From the NCBI GenBank assembly GCA_022393335.1, contig JAJEKB010000844.1, forward strand, positions 123,751-187,750: 64,000 bases of DNA. Reading direction: 5' to 3'. Of the stretch, positions 46,755 to 57,247 are shown piece by piece. The notes below the pieces were generated by a model. It did no database searches, was not told the DNA's origin, and saw nothing but the letters and a program-made list of their open reading frames with translations. Numbering within the stretch: position 1 is the first letter of the stretch; every line of letters begins with the position of its first letter. The position numbers were made by a program, and so were the translations under genes. This stretch comes from Macrotrachela quadricornifera. Its lineage: Eukaryota > Rotifera > Eurotatoria > Philodinida > Philodinidae.

Positions 46755-49642
46755 GATTTTGTTAAAAAAAAAACGAAAAGATAGATAAGAATATGATAAT
46801 ACAGGTATCTATTGGTTTTAGCGACATCATATGAATAATAGTCAAATTAAATGTAGATGTCGTCGATTTTAACATATATCGTCAACATTTTTTTTCTGTA
46901 TATTATTTAATCTCAATAATCGTATTGTTCAAGATGATGAAATTTAATTTCATTATATTAATAAAGCATTTATTTATCTATATATGCATAAAGAAGAAAG
47001 CTTGTTTGTTTGTCTGTCTTTCTGTTCTTCGTGATATATGACCAAAGATTTTTTAAGATCCTGAGATCGAATTCAATGTCCAATCATCTTGATGATACAT
47101 TCATTTGTTCATGCACTTAGTAATAGACAAGCGCCTGAGACAACGAGTCTTTCTACATATACATCTGCTCCGAACAATGCTTGTGTGTTCATTCGCTATG
47201 CATTTGTTGACCATGTAAGCAAATGCCGTTAAGCTTTGTAGAGAACACTCTGTCATTCAGAAAAAGATCGAGGGATCCTTCTCGCTCAATAACATTTGGT
47301 ATAATCTCATCATAAGAACTCAGAAGTCCGTTTTTGACTGCCCCTCAATAATTCAACAACGAAAACAGGTGAGATCGACGGCTTCTGCTATATTGCAAAG
47401 CAGAATCTATTATGTAGAAGGAAATATACTTGGGCATCCTATTCATCGTCATTAAAATTCTATTGTTCGAGTCCCTGATGATGATGCCTTCAAGTCATAG
47501 CAACGGTTTGCGAATGAGCTTACAATTATAAACTGATGAAGAAATAATTCGAAATAGAATAGGATTAGTTTAGGGATCAAAAAGAAATAAGAACGGCGGA
47601 AAAAGAGATATAATTAGAACTGAATCTTGAATTATAAAAGGATAGCACAGGGACAAAGACAGAACGACAGCTGGAATCCGATCCCCGTCGAGATAAAGTA
47701 CGGATGGAATTACGGATAAGTTTGAAGTGGGACCAAAATATGTACCGTTAAGAACGTGATTGAGAATGGTCGAAATATATCGGAACGATAGTATTGTGAA
47801 ACAAGCGAAAACGATCTTCTAGCAGAGATGGTCAACTCCATTTTAAGGTAGCGATGAGGTTTGCTCTAAAATATGGCTGAAGTAGGTGACAGTATCGGAT
47901 CTGTAGTCCTTCCATGGCCAAGCCGATAGAACTCTTAATTCCAAGAATGTAAGAAATGGTCCATATCTGAGCTTGGTTGTGTGTCGGGTTTTGCGTGTTG
48001 CAGCAAGAACGGATCTCAACAAAAGAATGTTTTCTATTTTTCCACTAGCGCATCGTTGAGACAATGACATAGAAGAGAGGAAAGAAAAGGAACATTCACA
48101 AAATTAACCTATCTCAAGTTCAGCATGAATCATTTTCAAGATATTGTCCCATTCACTGATTCTTGTCTTTCGTTCCCTCCAGCGCTTTTTTCTCTATAAA
48201 TTCTAAGTGCAGACAATGAATAGAAGAAGAAAATGAGAAGAAAAATTCTTTTCATAGCGGGAGGTGAGACTGATGCGGGCTAAGAGAGTCTGTCATCAGA
48301 ATAGGAATCGTATTCGGAATGAGAAAGCATGAATTCGATTCAGTAGTGGAAGGTCTGTTGAGCTCGAAAGCGGGTGACGTTGCAACCGTGTACCTCTTAC
48401 TCCAAGAGCATTTTACAAGAGACAAGATGGATAACTTATGGACGAACGCTCGCATATCACTCTTTAAGATGTCAAGCATGCAATGTTCTCCTTTTTCAGG
48501 CAACACCGGGTATCTCCACTAGTCATTTATAAGTCGATGAGCTACAAGGATAGTACCTACTCTTATAGCTCTCGATTATCTCTATTGGCTTATATACTGA
48601 GACACAACGGACAGTCTAGATATCGAAGTTATCCTAACAAGGCAGGTTTCCTGAAACTCGATTCTCAGTTATTGAACCGGACAAGTGAATGCTTTTTTTT
48701 ATTTCTTGTCATCATCCCTGACATATATATATATACTCACATATTTTAGTTTCTTCCCATTTGACCTTCCTTATATAGTATGATCAAAATCAATCTGTCG
48801 TTAAATATTTTCACTTTTTAAAGCATATACAACACTCGTGTTTCAATCAGAGGTTTTCACATCTATCTTGTTTCTTTATATCAAACTTTGATGCAGTGGA
48901 AATAATTCCATGTGAAGATCGAACAATAGATTGTTTTAACGAAAAATATCATTTCTAATTCATTTTAACATCTATTATTATTTTTCTTTCTTTTTTATAC
49001 TATTCTATTCTTTTCTCTAAGCATATCAAACAATAAATATCAAAACTATACATCTGTTGTATTATTTTTATATCCAGAAAAGATTTTTATAATGCATTGG
49101 TCTAGTTTTAAAATTAAAGAACGTTTGATATTTTGATAGATTCAATTTTTTTATATGTTTGACAAACTGATTCTCGATTGCAATCTTTTTTTATTATATT
49201 GTTTTTGCTTTGGTATTGAGTTTTAGTGTAAACTAATGTTTAGTTCAAAAACTGAATTTAGAATTTAATTGAAAATATCAGTATTCAACATGATCAATCA
49301 ATTGAATGTATTCATTTGAGCATTTACAATAAATACATTGTCTAATATATACATATGTAAAAAAATGAGCTTATTTCTCTTCTAAAATCTAGTTTCAGCG
49401 AAAATGAAACCAGATGTCACTTACTATCTGCTGTAGTTATAAGACATGACAGAACTGTTAAAGGCTTCAAGTCAGGATATAGAAACAAACTGATATAGTC
49501 AATAACAGCAACCATGATTTTTTATGGACAAATATTCTAAATCAGCATTATCTTTAATATATATAAAAGTTCAGAGAAAAAAAATAAAACGCTTTGAAAT
49601 CTTTATTTCTATTTTCATTGCGAATCATTAGAATATTGGACG
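46755..49642. other. Gene-less region with a GC-richer island (about 46980-48760)
   Basis: From about 46980 to 48760 the base composition rises sharply: 47641-47700 has 30 G/C in 60 and 47701-47760 has 24 in 60, against 10 in 60 at 27301-27360. Open frames of 60-90 codons occur on both strands (47843, 48252, 48319) but none shows a recognisable domain, codon bias like the local genes, or splice chain. After 48760 it returns to AT-rich DNA leading to the LDLa relic. The nature of the island is unknown: an old mobile element, a foreign insert or a decayed gene are all possible. Confidence 0.5.
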
Positions 49643-50835
49643 ATGTTTATCGTCAAGAATTTCTTTTGTTTAATTCTATTACATTTGGTGAATTCTTTGC
49701 CTCAAATCAATCTTCATCTTACTGATTGAATGAGTAATAATAAGGGTGATGTTGTCATTCAACATGATTGTCTTAATATTGCTGCTACAATCAAAAATGA
49801 AACTGATCCTCATCAAAAATTAACTTTTGATGAACTTGACGAAAAAAATATCACTGGTCAACAATTATATCTTTGGTCAGTACCAATGGATATTATTGAA
49901 CGTTACCAATACTATTTAAATCAACTTTCCACTTTAAATGAAACATCTTTGATGGGAACATCATTATTCTATAATTGTACATCATCAAGATTTGGTTCAC
50001 AATGTCAATATTCTTTTGATTATTATAGATCTTATTATTCATCAATAAATGAAGCATTTATGATTTTTATCAATATAAATATGATCCTACAGATTTAACA
50101 TATTATAATCATTTAGTATGCATTCGTGGGTCTACATTAATATGTCTTGATTGGAGTGAAATTTGTGATGGAACTCGTGATTGTCGAGATGGAATTGATG
50201 AAAAATCCTGTTGGCAACTTAGATTTAACGATTTTGAAGAAAATGGATATCAATGTAATAATGGACAATGCATATTCAAAATATTTTTGCATGATGATCA
50301 GAATATATTTGAATGTGTCGATAGATCAGATAAAATTGTTGTGGATAGGATACGTTCTCGGATTATTTTAAATGATCATTATGGTGAACCAACAATTGTA
50401 AATGAAGATATTGCATGTCCATTATGATTTGATTTACTCCGTTTAAAATGGACAAGTTCGTGTCTCTGCAAGCGCGATAAAATATTGCAAGAATTTCTCT
50501 TTGATGACAAACCCAATGGAATATCTAATGATTGTTGGTTAGCAGTTAAGTGCCAGTTTAACATTGAAAATCATCTGAGTCGAAAATGTCTGAACCTCTG
50601 TCCCAGTAGAAAATGCAAAGCAATAATAAACAAGACTTGTCCAGATATGTTCAATATACCAGCTGGTACAATTGCTTTTAGCCATATGTTTTATGTCTAC
50701 AACAGAGATATGAGTTTATTCAGAGTTCATCCACCACCACCTAATTATATATGCTATGATGATCAACTCTGTGATGGATTATATCTCAACATATCATTAA
50801 TTTCATTCAATAATGCCACATGTTATAGTCTTTGA
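49643..50835 (+). pseudogene. Relic of a secreted LDL-receptor class A protein
   Basis: The frame opens with a signal peptide (MFIVKNFFCLILLHLVNSLP) at 49643, hits an in-frame TGA at 49727-49729, then continues as a long N-glycosylated Cys-containing ectodomain. A one-base deletion in a T run near 50057-50059 shifts the frame. In the restored frame an LDLa module is plain: CLDWSEICDGTRDCRDGIDE followed by KSC, with the acidic Ca2+-binding residues intact. A second in-frame TGA occurs at 50425-50427, after which the same frame runs on with many Cys to the stop at 50833-50835 (FDDKPNGISNDCW, LCPSRKC). Three lesions mean it is very probably a pseudogene, though recent, since the rest of the reading is excellent. 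The homopolymer shift alone could be an assembly error. Confidence 0.75.
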
Positions 50836-51129
50836 CAAGTATTAACAAGAATTAGCTGATAATTCAACTATTTTATTGAAATTTTTTGACCTTATTAATA
50901 TTATATAAAGAATTTGATAATCATTAGAAGATTAATGAGAATTAAATTTTAATAATGGGTTGTAAAAACGATCATTTATTTCTAAAACAGCAATTAAATC
51001 ACTAAAAAAACTTTTTTTTTTCTTTAAAAGAAAACGATTATCTGAAATTCTTTATAAAAATTAGAATTTGATCATTTATGTGTCGAAAATCTTTTTCAAA
51101 ATGTTTCATAATTTGATGTTTGTTGATGA
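50836..51129. other. Spacer, nothing seen
   Basis: AT-rich spacer between the LDLa relic and the convergent RRM relic. Confidence 0.5.
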
Positions 51130-51621
51130 GTTGTAATTTTTGAAGATCTATCAGTTCATGGCGATGACTTTTTACTTATTGATCTTACTTCTCTTGCTGA
51201 TAAAATATGTAAAATATATTCATATAGATTAGATTCTATTTAAAGTTTTTTTTTATACCAAATTTATTTTCTTTCATACTCAAAAATATTTTTAGTTCAT
51301 TAATTAATTGTTTTGCATCATCAACTCGATTAAATCACATGAAGATATAATCTTTAAATACTTGAATATCTAAAATTTTATTGAAATAAATAAAAAAATT
51401 TTAAACTTAAAACTTTAACAAATTGTTTTAACAAATTCAACTATTTTTTCATCCGAAACTTTTTCAGTTCAAACATTTCTAATATAAACTCTTGTATCAC
51501 TATTGCCTGTAAAAATAAATAAATAAAATAACATGTTTGAAATTTTATATATGAAAATGTAATGATCGTTTTTTTGTTTATACGGATGATTATTATTTTT
51601 ACTATTTGAACGATTTCTCAT
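51130..51621 (-). pseudogene. Relic of an hnRNP-type RRM protein
   Basis: On the minus strand, pieces of one RNA-recognition motif line up across GT..AG introns. 51621-51584 (MRNRSNSKNNNHP) is followed by an acceptor at 51507, then GNSDTRVYIRNV, a TGA, and TEKVSDEKIVEFVKTI. After another intron comes Q-VFKDYIFM, a TGA, then FNRVDDAKQLINELK. The RNP2-like VYIRNV and the RNP1-equivalent KDYIFM-x-FNRVDDA arrangement resemble hnRNP R/Q-type RRMs (KDYAFIHF). Both breaks are TGA. Since introns are kept, this is a decayed gene copy rather than a processed retrocopy. The limits are approximate. Confidence 0.5.
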
Positions 51622-51942
51622 GATCTTGATGAGATTCAAACATTCTTTATACAATCTAATTAAAGGAACAGATAGACAATTATTATAAATGGGAGTATAG
51701 AAAAATCATTAATTGGACAATTGTCTTTACTAAATGAAAAATTAATAATTCAAATGCATCATTCTGTTGATAAAAGATAACAATAATGAGAAATAAGAAA
51801 GGAAATTTATTGAGCTTAGAAGTTTTTTGTTCATTTTGTTTGAGAAAATCTGATAGATAATGAAAAAGTTCAATGAAAATCATATTATTTATAATAAATA
51901 TCACACATTGGCATTGCAATCAATCGAATTGAGATCTTTGAG

Positions 51943-52387
51943 GTATTTGTAAAATACGCAAACATCCCCAAATGGGAATTGATTCTGCAAACTCCAACGA
52001 ACACCCGAAACACTTGAGTATTAAAATGGTTCCCCGATGAAGACTGTTTTTTTCAATCTACAAACACCTGAATCTCTTCGCCCGCCAATCGATAGAGCAA
52101 GCCAACTTAGATATGTAGGCAAAAGATTAAATTTTCTTATGCTACCTTAAGAAAAACAGCAGGAGCTCACTTTTTGAATTATTTCTATCATACCGAATGA
52201 CTGATAATATGCAAAAATTCAAAAAGTGGATCCCTGCTATTTTTCTTAAGCTAGCATAAACAAATCTAATCTTTTATCTACATACCTAAGTCGGCTTGCT
52301 CTATCGATTGGTGAAAAGATTTGGGTGTTTATAGGAGTTTGTAGAATCAACTCCCAGTTTGGGAGTGTTCGTGTATTTTACAAATAC
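51943..52387. mobile_element. Fold-back element C
   Basis: The left arm 51943-52180 is inverted at 52216-52387. Both ends start GTATTTGTAAAATAC read inward. Shared blocks include TGATTCTGCAAACTCC (or a one-base variant), CCAATCGATAGAGCAAGCC, TTAAGAAAAA and ACTTTTTGAATT with their complements. The left arm has an extra segment of about 62 nt (about 52007-52069) that looks like an insertion or partial duplication of its own end. The loop is only about 35 bp. It is unrelated in sequence to elements A and B. Confidence 0.75.
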
Positions 52388-53222
52388 CCGAAAAACTCTA
52401 ATCAGTTAGTATTAATAATGCTCATGTTTGGCGCACTTCTATTTAGTGTACAATTTATGATTGGTACTATCTAAAATCAAGGTATTACTTTTCCACAAAA
52501 GCATTTTTGTCGCATCTTGTACTTTTTATAAACATAATACACATCAAAGAGCTTAGTCAGAAAAACATAGAAACATCCTGTGCACTCTGTTAACTTTGCT
52601 AGATTTAAGTGCTCACAGTGTCTCATTTTTAATTAAAACAAATGTGTCTGTATATTTGACAAAACCAAAACAAGGACAAATGGATACAAGGTAATATGCC
52701 TTTTATTTATTTATGCTGAAATATATTTAATTCATGGCATAGATACCGTCATATGTACTGACTGATGGATTCGTCTACGCGTCTAGTATCGTTGCAGAAC
52801 TATTAATAGAAGAAATGAATAAAAATGCTGGACATTACTGAATCGAAAAAAAGAAGTAATCACTTTCTGTTTTATAAAATTCAAAAAATAAATATCATAC
52901 CATACATTAATTTTTACCATTTTTTAAATACTATCGCTGAAATCCAAATAAATCGAAGCTACTGATAAATAGATAGTATGACAAAATATTTTGGACAATA
53001 TTTTGGATCTATAGTATTAAAATTTTATGGATGTGATTCGAGATGTGCTTGTGTGAGAAAGCGGCATCTACAATCTGATATATAGTTGGTCACCTTTCCA
53101 TGTGTTCGATTAGTGACCATTTGATATGTATGTGTACATGTTGGTAGTACATGTACTAATGAATAAGACGAAAACAGACGTATTAATTGTACCGTTTATT
53201 TTTTTTTAAATTTAATTTAGAA
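52388..53222. other. Intergenic region
   Basis: No supported gene. It ends in an acceptor-like TTTAATTTAG directly before the transferase relic, so part of it may be decayed upstream sequence of that gene. Confidence 0.4.
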
Positions 53223-53760
53223 TCATTTGAACATCATACTATGTTAATATTAATTGATGCTCTTCATGCTGATTATTTTTTAGAAAAACTTAATTCGTCT
53301 TATTCAAAAAGTACTAAAAATTAAAATGAATTAAATAATTTATTATATCAACATAAAAGATGATATTTTTAAAAGAACATTACTTTTCATAGTAATGATA
53401 CGTAGATAAAATTATTTCCAAATGAAATATTTTATCGAAGAATAAAATATTATATTTAAATTTATTAGATAGATTTTAATGTAACCGATAGTGTTCATTC
53501 TAAGGTAAATTTAACGAATGGTTAAGATTTTATAATAGTTCATTATTTAGATCTTGATTATATTAGTAATGTGTCTGAAACATTTTACTTACTGACATTG
53601 ATCAAGTTATAGAAAAAAGTTTTTCAATAATGAATAAGAATGATCTTCTATCAATAACAGGTAATTGAGCGATGTCTATATCAAATGAACAAGATTTGAA
53701 CGATACTTTTATTTAGTATTATCCTTTTGCAGTTTGTAAGATGATCCATTTGATTTTTTT
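53223..53760 (+). pseudogene. Relic of a GPI ethanolamine-phosphate transferase (PIGO/PIGG type)
   Basis: Fragments in several frames keep the order of the alkaline-phosphatase-fold catalytic domain. TMLILIDALHADYF (family: VLIDALRADF, the metal-site Asp) comes first. Then follow KLFPNEIFYRR (family: LFPxxF), FNVTDSVHSKVNL, DFIIVHYLDLDYISN (family: HxLGxDHxGH), IDQVIEKSF, and NKNDLLSITGN-stop-AMS (family: NDTLLVVxGDHGMS). Stops and frame changes occur between them, and the second and last metal-binding His/Asp positions are altered or lost, so it cannot be active. Such enzymes add ethanolamine phosphate to GPI anchors in the ER. The functional parent gene is not in this window. Confidence 0.6.
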
Positions 53761-54699
53761 TAACTGATAATTTCGTACTATAGAGTATGACGAACCTATG
53801 GTTTAATATCGAGAAAAATTCTTTTTCTATCAAGTCTTCTATTAGTCAGATTTTATTTTATATGCGATTGATAGGTGTTTAAATTTATGGAAATAGTACG
53901 AACGGATATATGTATAAAATCTGTTTTCTATACTATATGAGTAACGTTTATTTATTATATTTTTATTAAATATGTGAATTATAAGTTTCGTCGATTAATC
54001 AGGTATTTTTAAAAAATTCTTTCATTTTTTATCTACTAAAAGTTCGTCATCAAATTTCTCTGTTTTTGTTTATAAAATTCTTATTGATAACGGTAACACA
54101 TTTTCAATGATAATCTAATTTATTAGAAAATATTTTTTCCACAGACTCATTGTACATTATTTTGAAAATTATTATTCAATCAAGAGTTTGTAAATACGAT
54201 ACGATATGTTCATATTAACCCTTTAGGGCCAGGTCCTAGAAGCATTGAAGCAAAAGATTCCTTTACTACATAATTTTTATGACTCAATTATAGAGATAGC
54301 CAGATTTTAATACGGGAACTGTAAATATTATACGTCCAAAATATAGAAATATACAAATACAATGAATTTTTTTTGCGTTGAACATTTCTATTGTTTTTTT
54401 TCTACTTTCTTTACTTTTGAAGGATATTTTATACTGTATCAATAAGTAAGACATACTTTAATAGGACATTATTTTGTCATTGTTCACTTGTTCTTATCAA
54501 GTTTTCCTTTCATTCTTCTTTATTATGATCGATATTCTTGCTCTCCTATATAATACTGTATTCCATATGATATGGACACGTTATGAAATGATATTCCAGC
54601 TAAAAACAATCTTTCTCTAGATTAGTGATCGAACTATAACTTCATTTCATCATATATATAAATAATCTATCGAAGATTAATTTAAGTTTTTCTTTTCTT
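53761..54699. other. Intergenic region
   Basis: AT-rich upstream DNA of the PLPBP gene. No gene or repeat supported. Confidence 0.5.
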
Positions 54700-54813
54700 A
54701 TGTTTTCAGTTATTATTAATCTCTTTTATTTTATCATCATATTAGTTACCTTTTTACCAAAACAAAAAGAATTAAATGAAAATTATTTATTTTCAGATAT
54801 TAAATTGAATAAA

Positions 54814-55521
54814 ATGAGTGAACTGACATCTCGTTTAAAATTAATTCTTCAACGTATAAATGAAGTAACACTTCCTAATCGTTCACCTGTTCGTTTAATT
54901 GCCATATCAAAAACAAAACCAGTAGAAAATATTGTTGAACTTTATCATGCTGGTCAACGTTATTTTGGTGAAAATTATGTAGAAGAACTAGAAAAAAAAT
55001 CTAATCATCAATTAATTCGTAGTCAATGTCCAGATATACGTTGGCATTTTGTTGGTCATTTACAACGTAAAAAAGTTCCACGAATATTAACACGTGTATC
55101 AAATCTTGATTGTATTCAAACAATTGATTCAATTGATTTAGCTAATCGTTTAAATTCAATTCTTAAACAACAATCAAAAAAATTAAATATTCTTTTACAA
55201 ATAAATACAAGTAATGAAAAACAAAAATTTGGTATTGAACCAAAACAATGTTTATCTTTATATGAATATATTAAAATAAATTGTCCATTAATAAATTGTC
55301 AAGGTTTAATGACAATTGGTTCATTAGATAATGTTCAAACAGAAAATGATCGAGATTTTCAAACTTTAATTAAATGTCGAGAAGAATTATGTAAAAAATA
55401 TAATTATGATTTAAATCATATTGAACTTTCAATGGGTATGTCACATGATTATGAACGTGCTATAAAAGCAGGAAGTACAATGGTTCGCGTGGGAAGTTTA
55501 ATATTTGGAAGTCGTTCTTGA
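54814..55521 (+). CDS. PLPBP: Pyridoxal phosphate homeostasis protein (YggS/PROSC family)
   Basis: 235 aa from ATG at 54814, where homologues start; single exon. It is a fold-type III PLP-binding alpha/beta barrel that binds PLP through the Lys of AISKTKP (K33). Other family landmarks are GQRYFGENYVEEL, WHFVGHLQRKK, LLQINTSNEKQKFG, GLMTIGS and a C-terminal SMGMSHDYERAIKAGSTMVR with VGSLIFGSR, contacting the phosphate. It helps keep free PLP and B6 vitamers balanced in cytosol or mitochondria. The frame is open further upstream to ATG 54700, adding 38 residues with a hydrophobic start. TTTTCAG at 54702-54708 and TTTTCAG at 54790-54796 look like splice acceptors, so that part is more likely 5' UTR or intron, though an N-terminal targeting extension cannot be excluded. 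Confidence 0.93.
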   Translation: MSELTSRLKLILQRINEVTLPNRSPVRLIAISKTKPVENIVELYHAGQRYFGENYVEELEKKSNHQLIRSQCPDIRWHFVGHLQRKKVPRILTRVSNLDCIQTIDSIDLANRLNSILKQQSKKLNILLQINTSNEKQKFGIEPKQCLSLYEYIKINCPLINCQGLMTIGSLDNVQTENDRDFQTLIKCREELCKKYNYDLNHIELSMGMSHDYERAIKAGSTMVRVGSLIFGSRS

Positions 55522-55591
55522 TTTTTATTTTTTTATTTATTTAAAAAAGCTTATTTTGAAATTCTTCTTTTAGATTAATTTATGAAATAGA

Positions 55592-55708
55592 ATGGTAAAT
55601 CTAGTATTTCATTCGCAATTTTTAGAGTCAAATTTTGAATCAGAATCATTTATTCAATTAATTGATAAATATAAATTATTATCAAAATTTATTGGTAGTA
55701 TAGATTCG
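55592..55708 (+). CDS. Candidate short exon, unidentified
   Basis: 39 codons beginning with ATG (MVNLVFHSQFLESNFESESF, then IQLIDKYKLLSKFIGSIDS) end exactly at a plausible donor GTAATATG at 55709. About 80 bp further on another open stretch reads HTEFIETAKQVIFV before TAG. The composition looks more like protein than the flanking DNA, but I could not build a continuing gene, so this is either a small relic or the start of a gene I cannot follow. Function unknown. Confidence 0.25.
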
Positions 55709-55849
55709 GTAATATGAAAGAATATATATATTTAATATATTGTACAATTAAGAATGATCTAATAGAAAATAGTTACTGTAATCATACAGAATTTATTGAA
55801 ACAGCTAAACAAGTTATATTTGTCTAGTTAGACGCCTAATAATTGTATT

Positions 55850-56849
55850 TATTATTAGTAGACAAAAAATAATTATTAAAGAGTTATTAAATATTTGAAA
55901 TAAGATCAACAGTTGAAATGAATAAAGAAATATAAGGAATGACTCAGATCAAGATTTCTACATATTCTTCTCATAACATAATTTCTTTTTTCAATTCTTT
56001 TTTATTTCTATCTATCAATATAGAAAAATTCATTACCTTAATAATTTATATGGAATCTTTGATTATTTGTAGTATATAACATTTTAATTTAAATGTATAT
56101 TTTTCTTTTTAATTGAAAGTTTTTAAAGGTTTTGTTTTTATTAATATTTATAATTAATATTTTCTTTCTTAAAATTTCAATAAATTTTACAAAAATGATT
56201 ACTTTGGTAATCTATTTGAACATTGTGAAAGATTATTAATATAAAAATCACGAATTTAATAAGATGGGGCAATTCTAGTACTTCTAAAATTAATATACAC
56301 ACTGAAACGAAAGAGCTAGATGTATTCGCTGGTACTTAATTTTTATGAAAACTATCGTTCATTAATAAGAACTTCATAGAAATAAATTATCCATTGGTTA
56401 ATTTCAATCAATTAGATAGGTTTCGCTGTTCATATTAGACATAGACTTCAGAACTGTATTTTCATGAAGTTATATAAGACTCAATCAATTCAAGCTTATG
56501 AGTTTAGATCAAATAAACTAAAGAACTATTTAGACAGATCAATTTCGATTACAACATGCTTTGAACAGTTTTTCAAATCCGAACACTTATCAAGCTGTTA
56601 CATGTAGAGATATGAGAGATTAGGATCAAAATTACAAAAGTTATTCGGACTAGGGTTAAAAATTGTGATTAAATTAATCGAAAAACGAATATTTAAGAGT
56701 TTTTTATATTTAATAAGAATGAATTCTGAAATAACCCTTGTTAGACCGAAGCTGGAACTAAAACATATGGTCCGATATATCTCTGATGCATTCCTAGAAT
56801 TGTATTAGGAGAGTATCAGTGACGGATTACTACAGACTTCGATCTTTCA
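55850..56849. other. Intergenic region
   Basis: AT-rich DNA between PLPBP and the transposase relic. Nothing supported. Confidence 0.5.
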
Positions 56850-57247
56850 CTATTCATGTACAATGTTTATTAAACATAGTAATGAACTAATAGCAGTTTG
56901 AGAATTTAGTTTTATATTAGCAGCCACACGAGCTAGATAACCATTAACAGATTCGAAATTATAAGAAACAACAATTTGTTTCAGTCTTGAATCCAGAGTA
57001 GCATGGATCTTTTTAAGTTTTGATTCTTGACTCGCTCGAATATGTTCAATGTTCATATTAAATTTTGATCTTTCTCGTAAAATACATCTTGCCAGTTTAG
57101 TAACAGTACGATACTTGATGGATATATGATTTTTGAAGACCCGATGCCACCTCTCGACAGAATTGTTTGGTTTGAGCAGATCTCCAACAACTCGATCATA
57201 CACATTCCATATTTGTACAGAAAATAGAGACTTCGTTCGTTCACTGC
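56850..57247 (-). mobile_element. MULE-like transposase C-terminal fragment
   Basis: An acceptor (TTATTTTAG) just above 57247 opens about 130 codons to a stop at 56850. The reading is SERTKSLFSVQIWNVYDRVV, then LLKPNNSVERWHRVFKNHI, then a basic helical tail (KLKKIHATLDSRLKQIV). The W-N-x-Y...P-NNSVE-x-WH-x-x-F signature is that of the C-terminal part of MULE-type/FLYWCH-associated transposases (family: WNxY...RTNNSVEGWHRxF). No upstream catalytic DDE part was found in the window, so this is a fragment, or a host-derived exon from such a gene. The last 35 residues look ordinary, and there are no internal stops. Confidence 0.6.

Noticed and set aside
47455..47490. A GTTCGAGTCC sequence resembling a tRNA T-loop
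   Set aside because: Flanking bases do not pair to form a T-stem, and no D-arm or acceptor stem could be placed.
47843..48749. Frames of 67-88 codons in the GC-richer island
   Set aside because: They overlap on both strands, show no known domain and no codon pattern like local genes.
54700..54813. Upstream ATG extending PLPBP by 38 residues
   Set aside because: Homologues start near 54814 and two acceptor-like TTTTCAG sites lie in the extension; kept only as a possibility.
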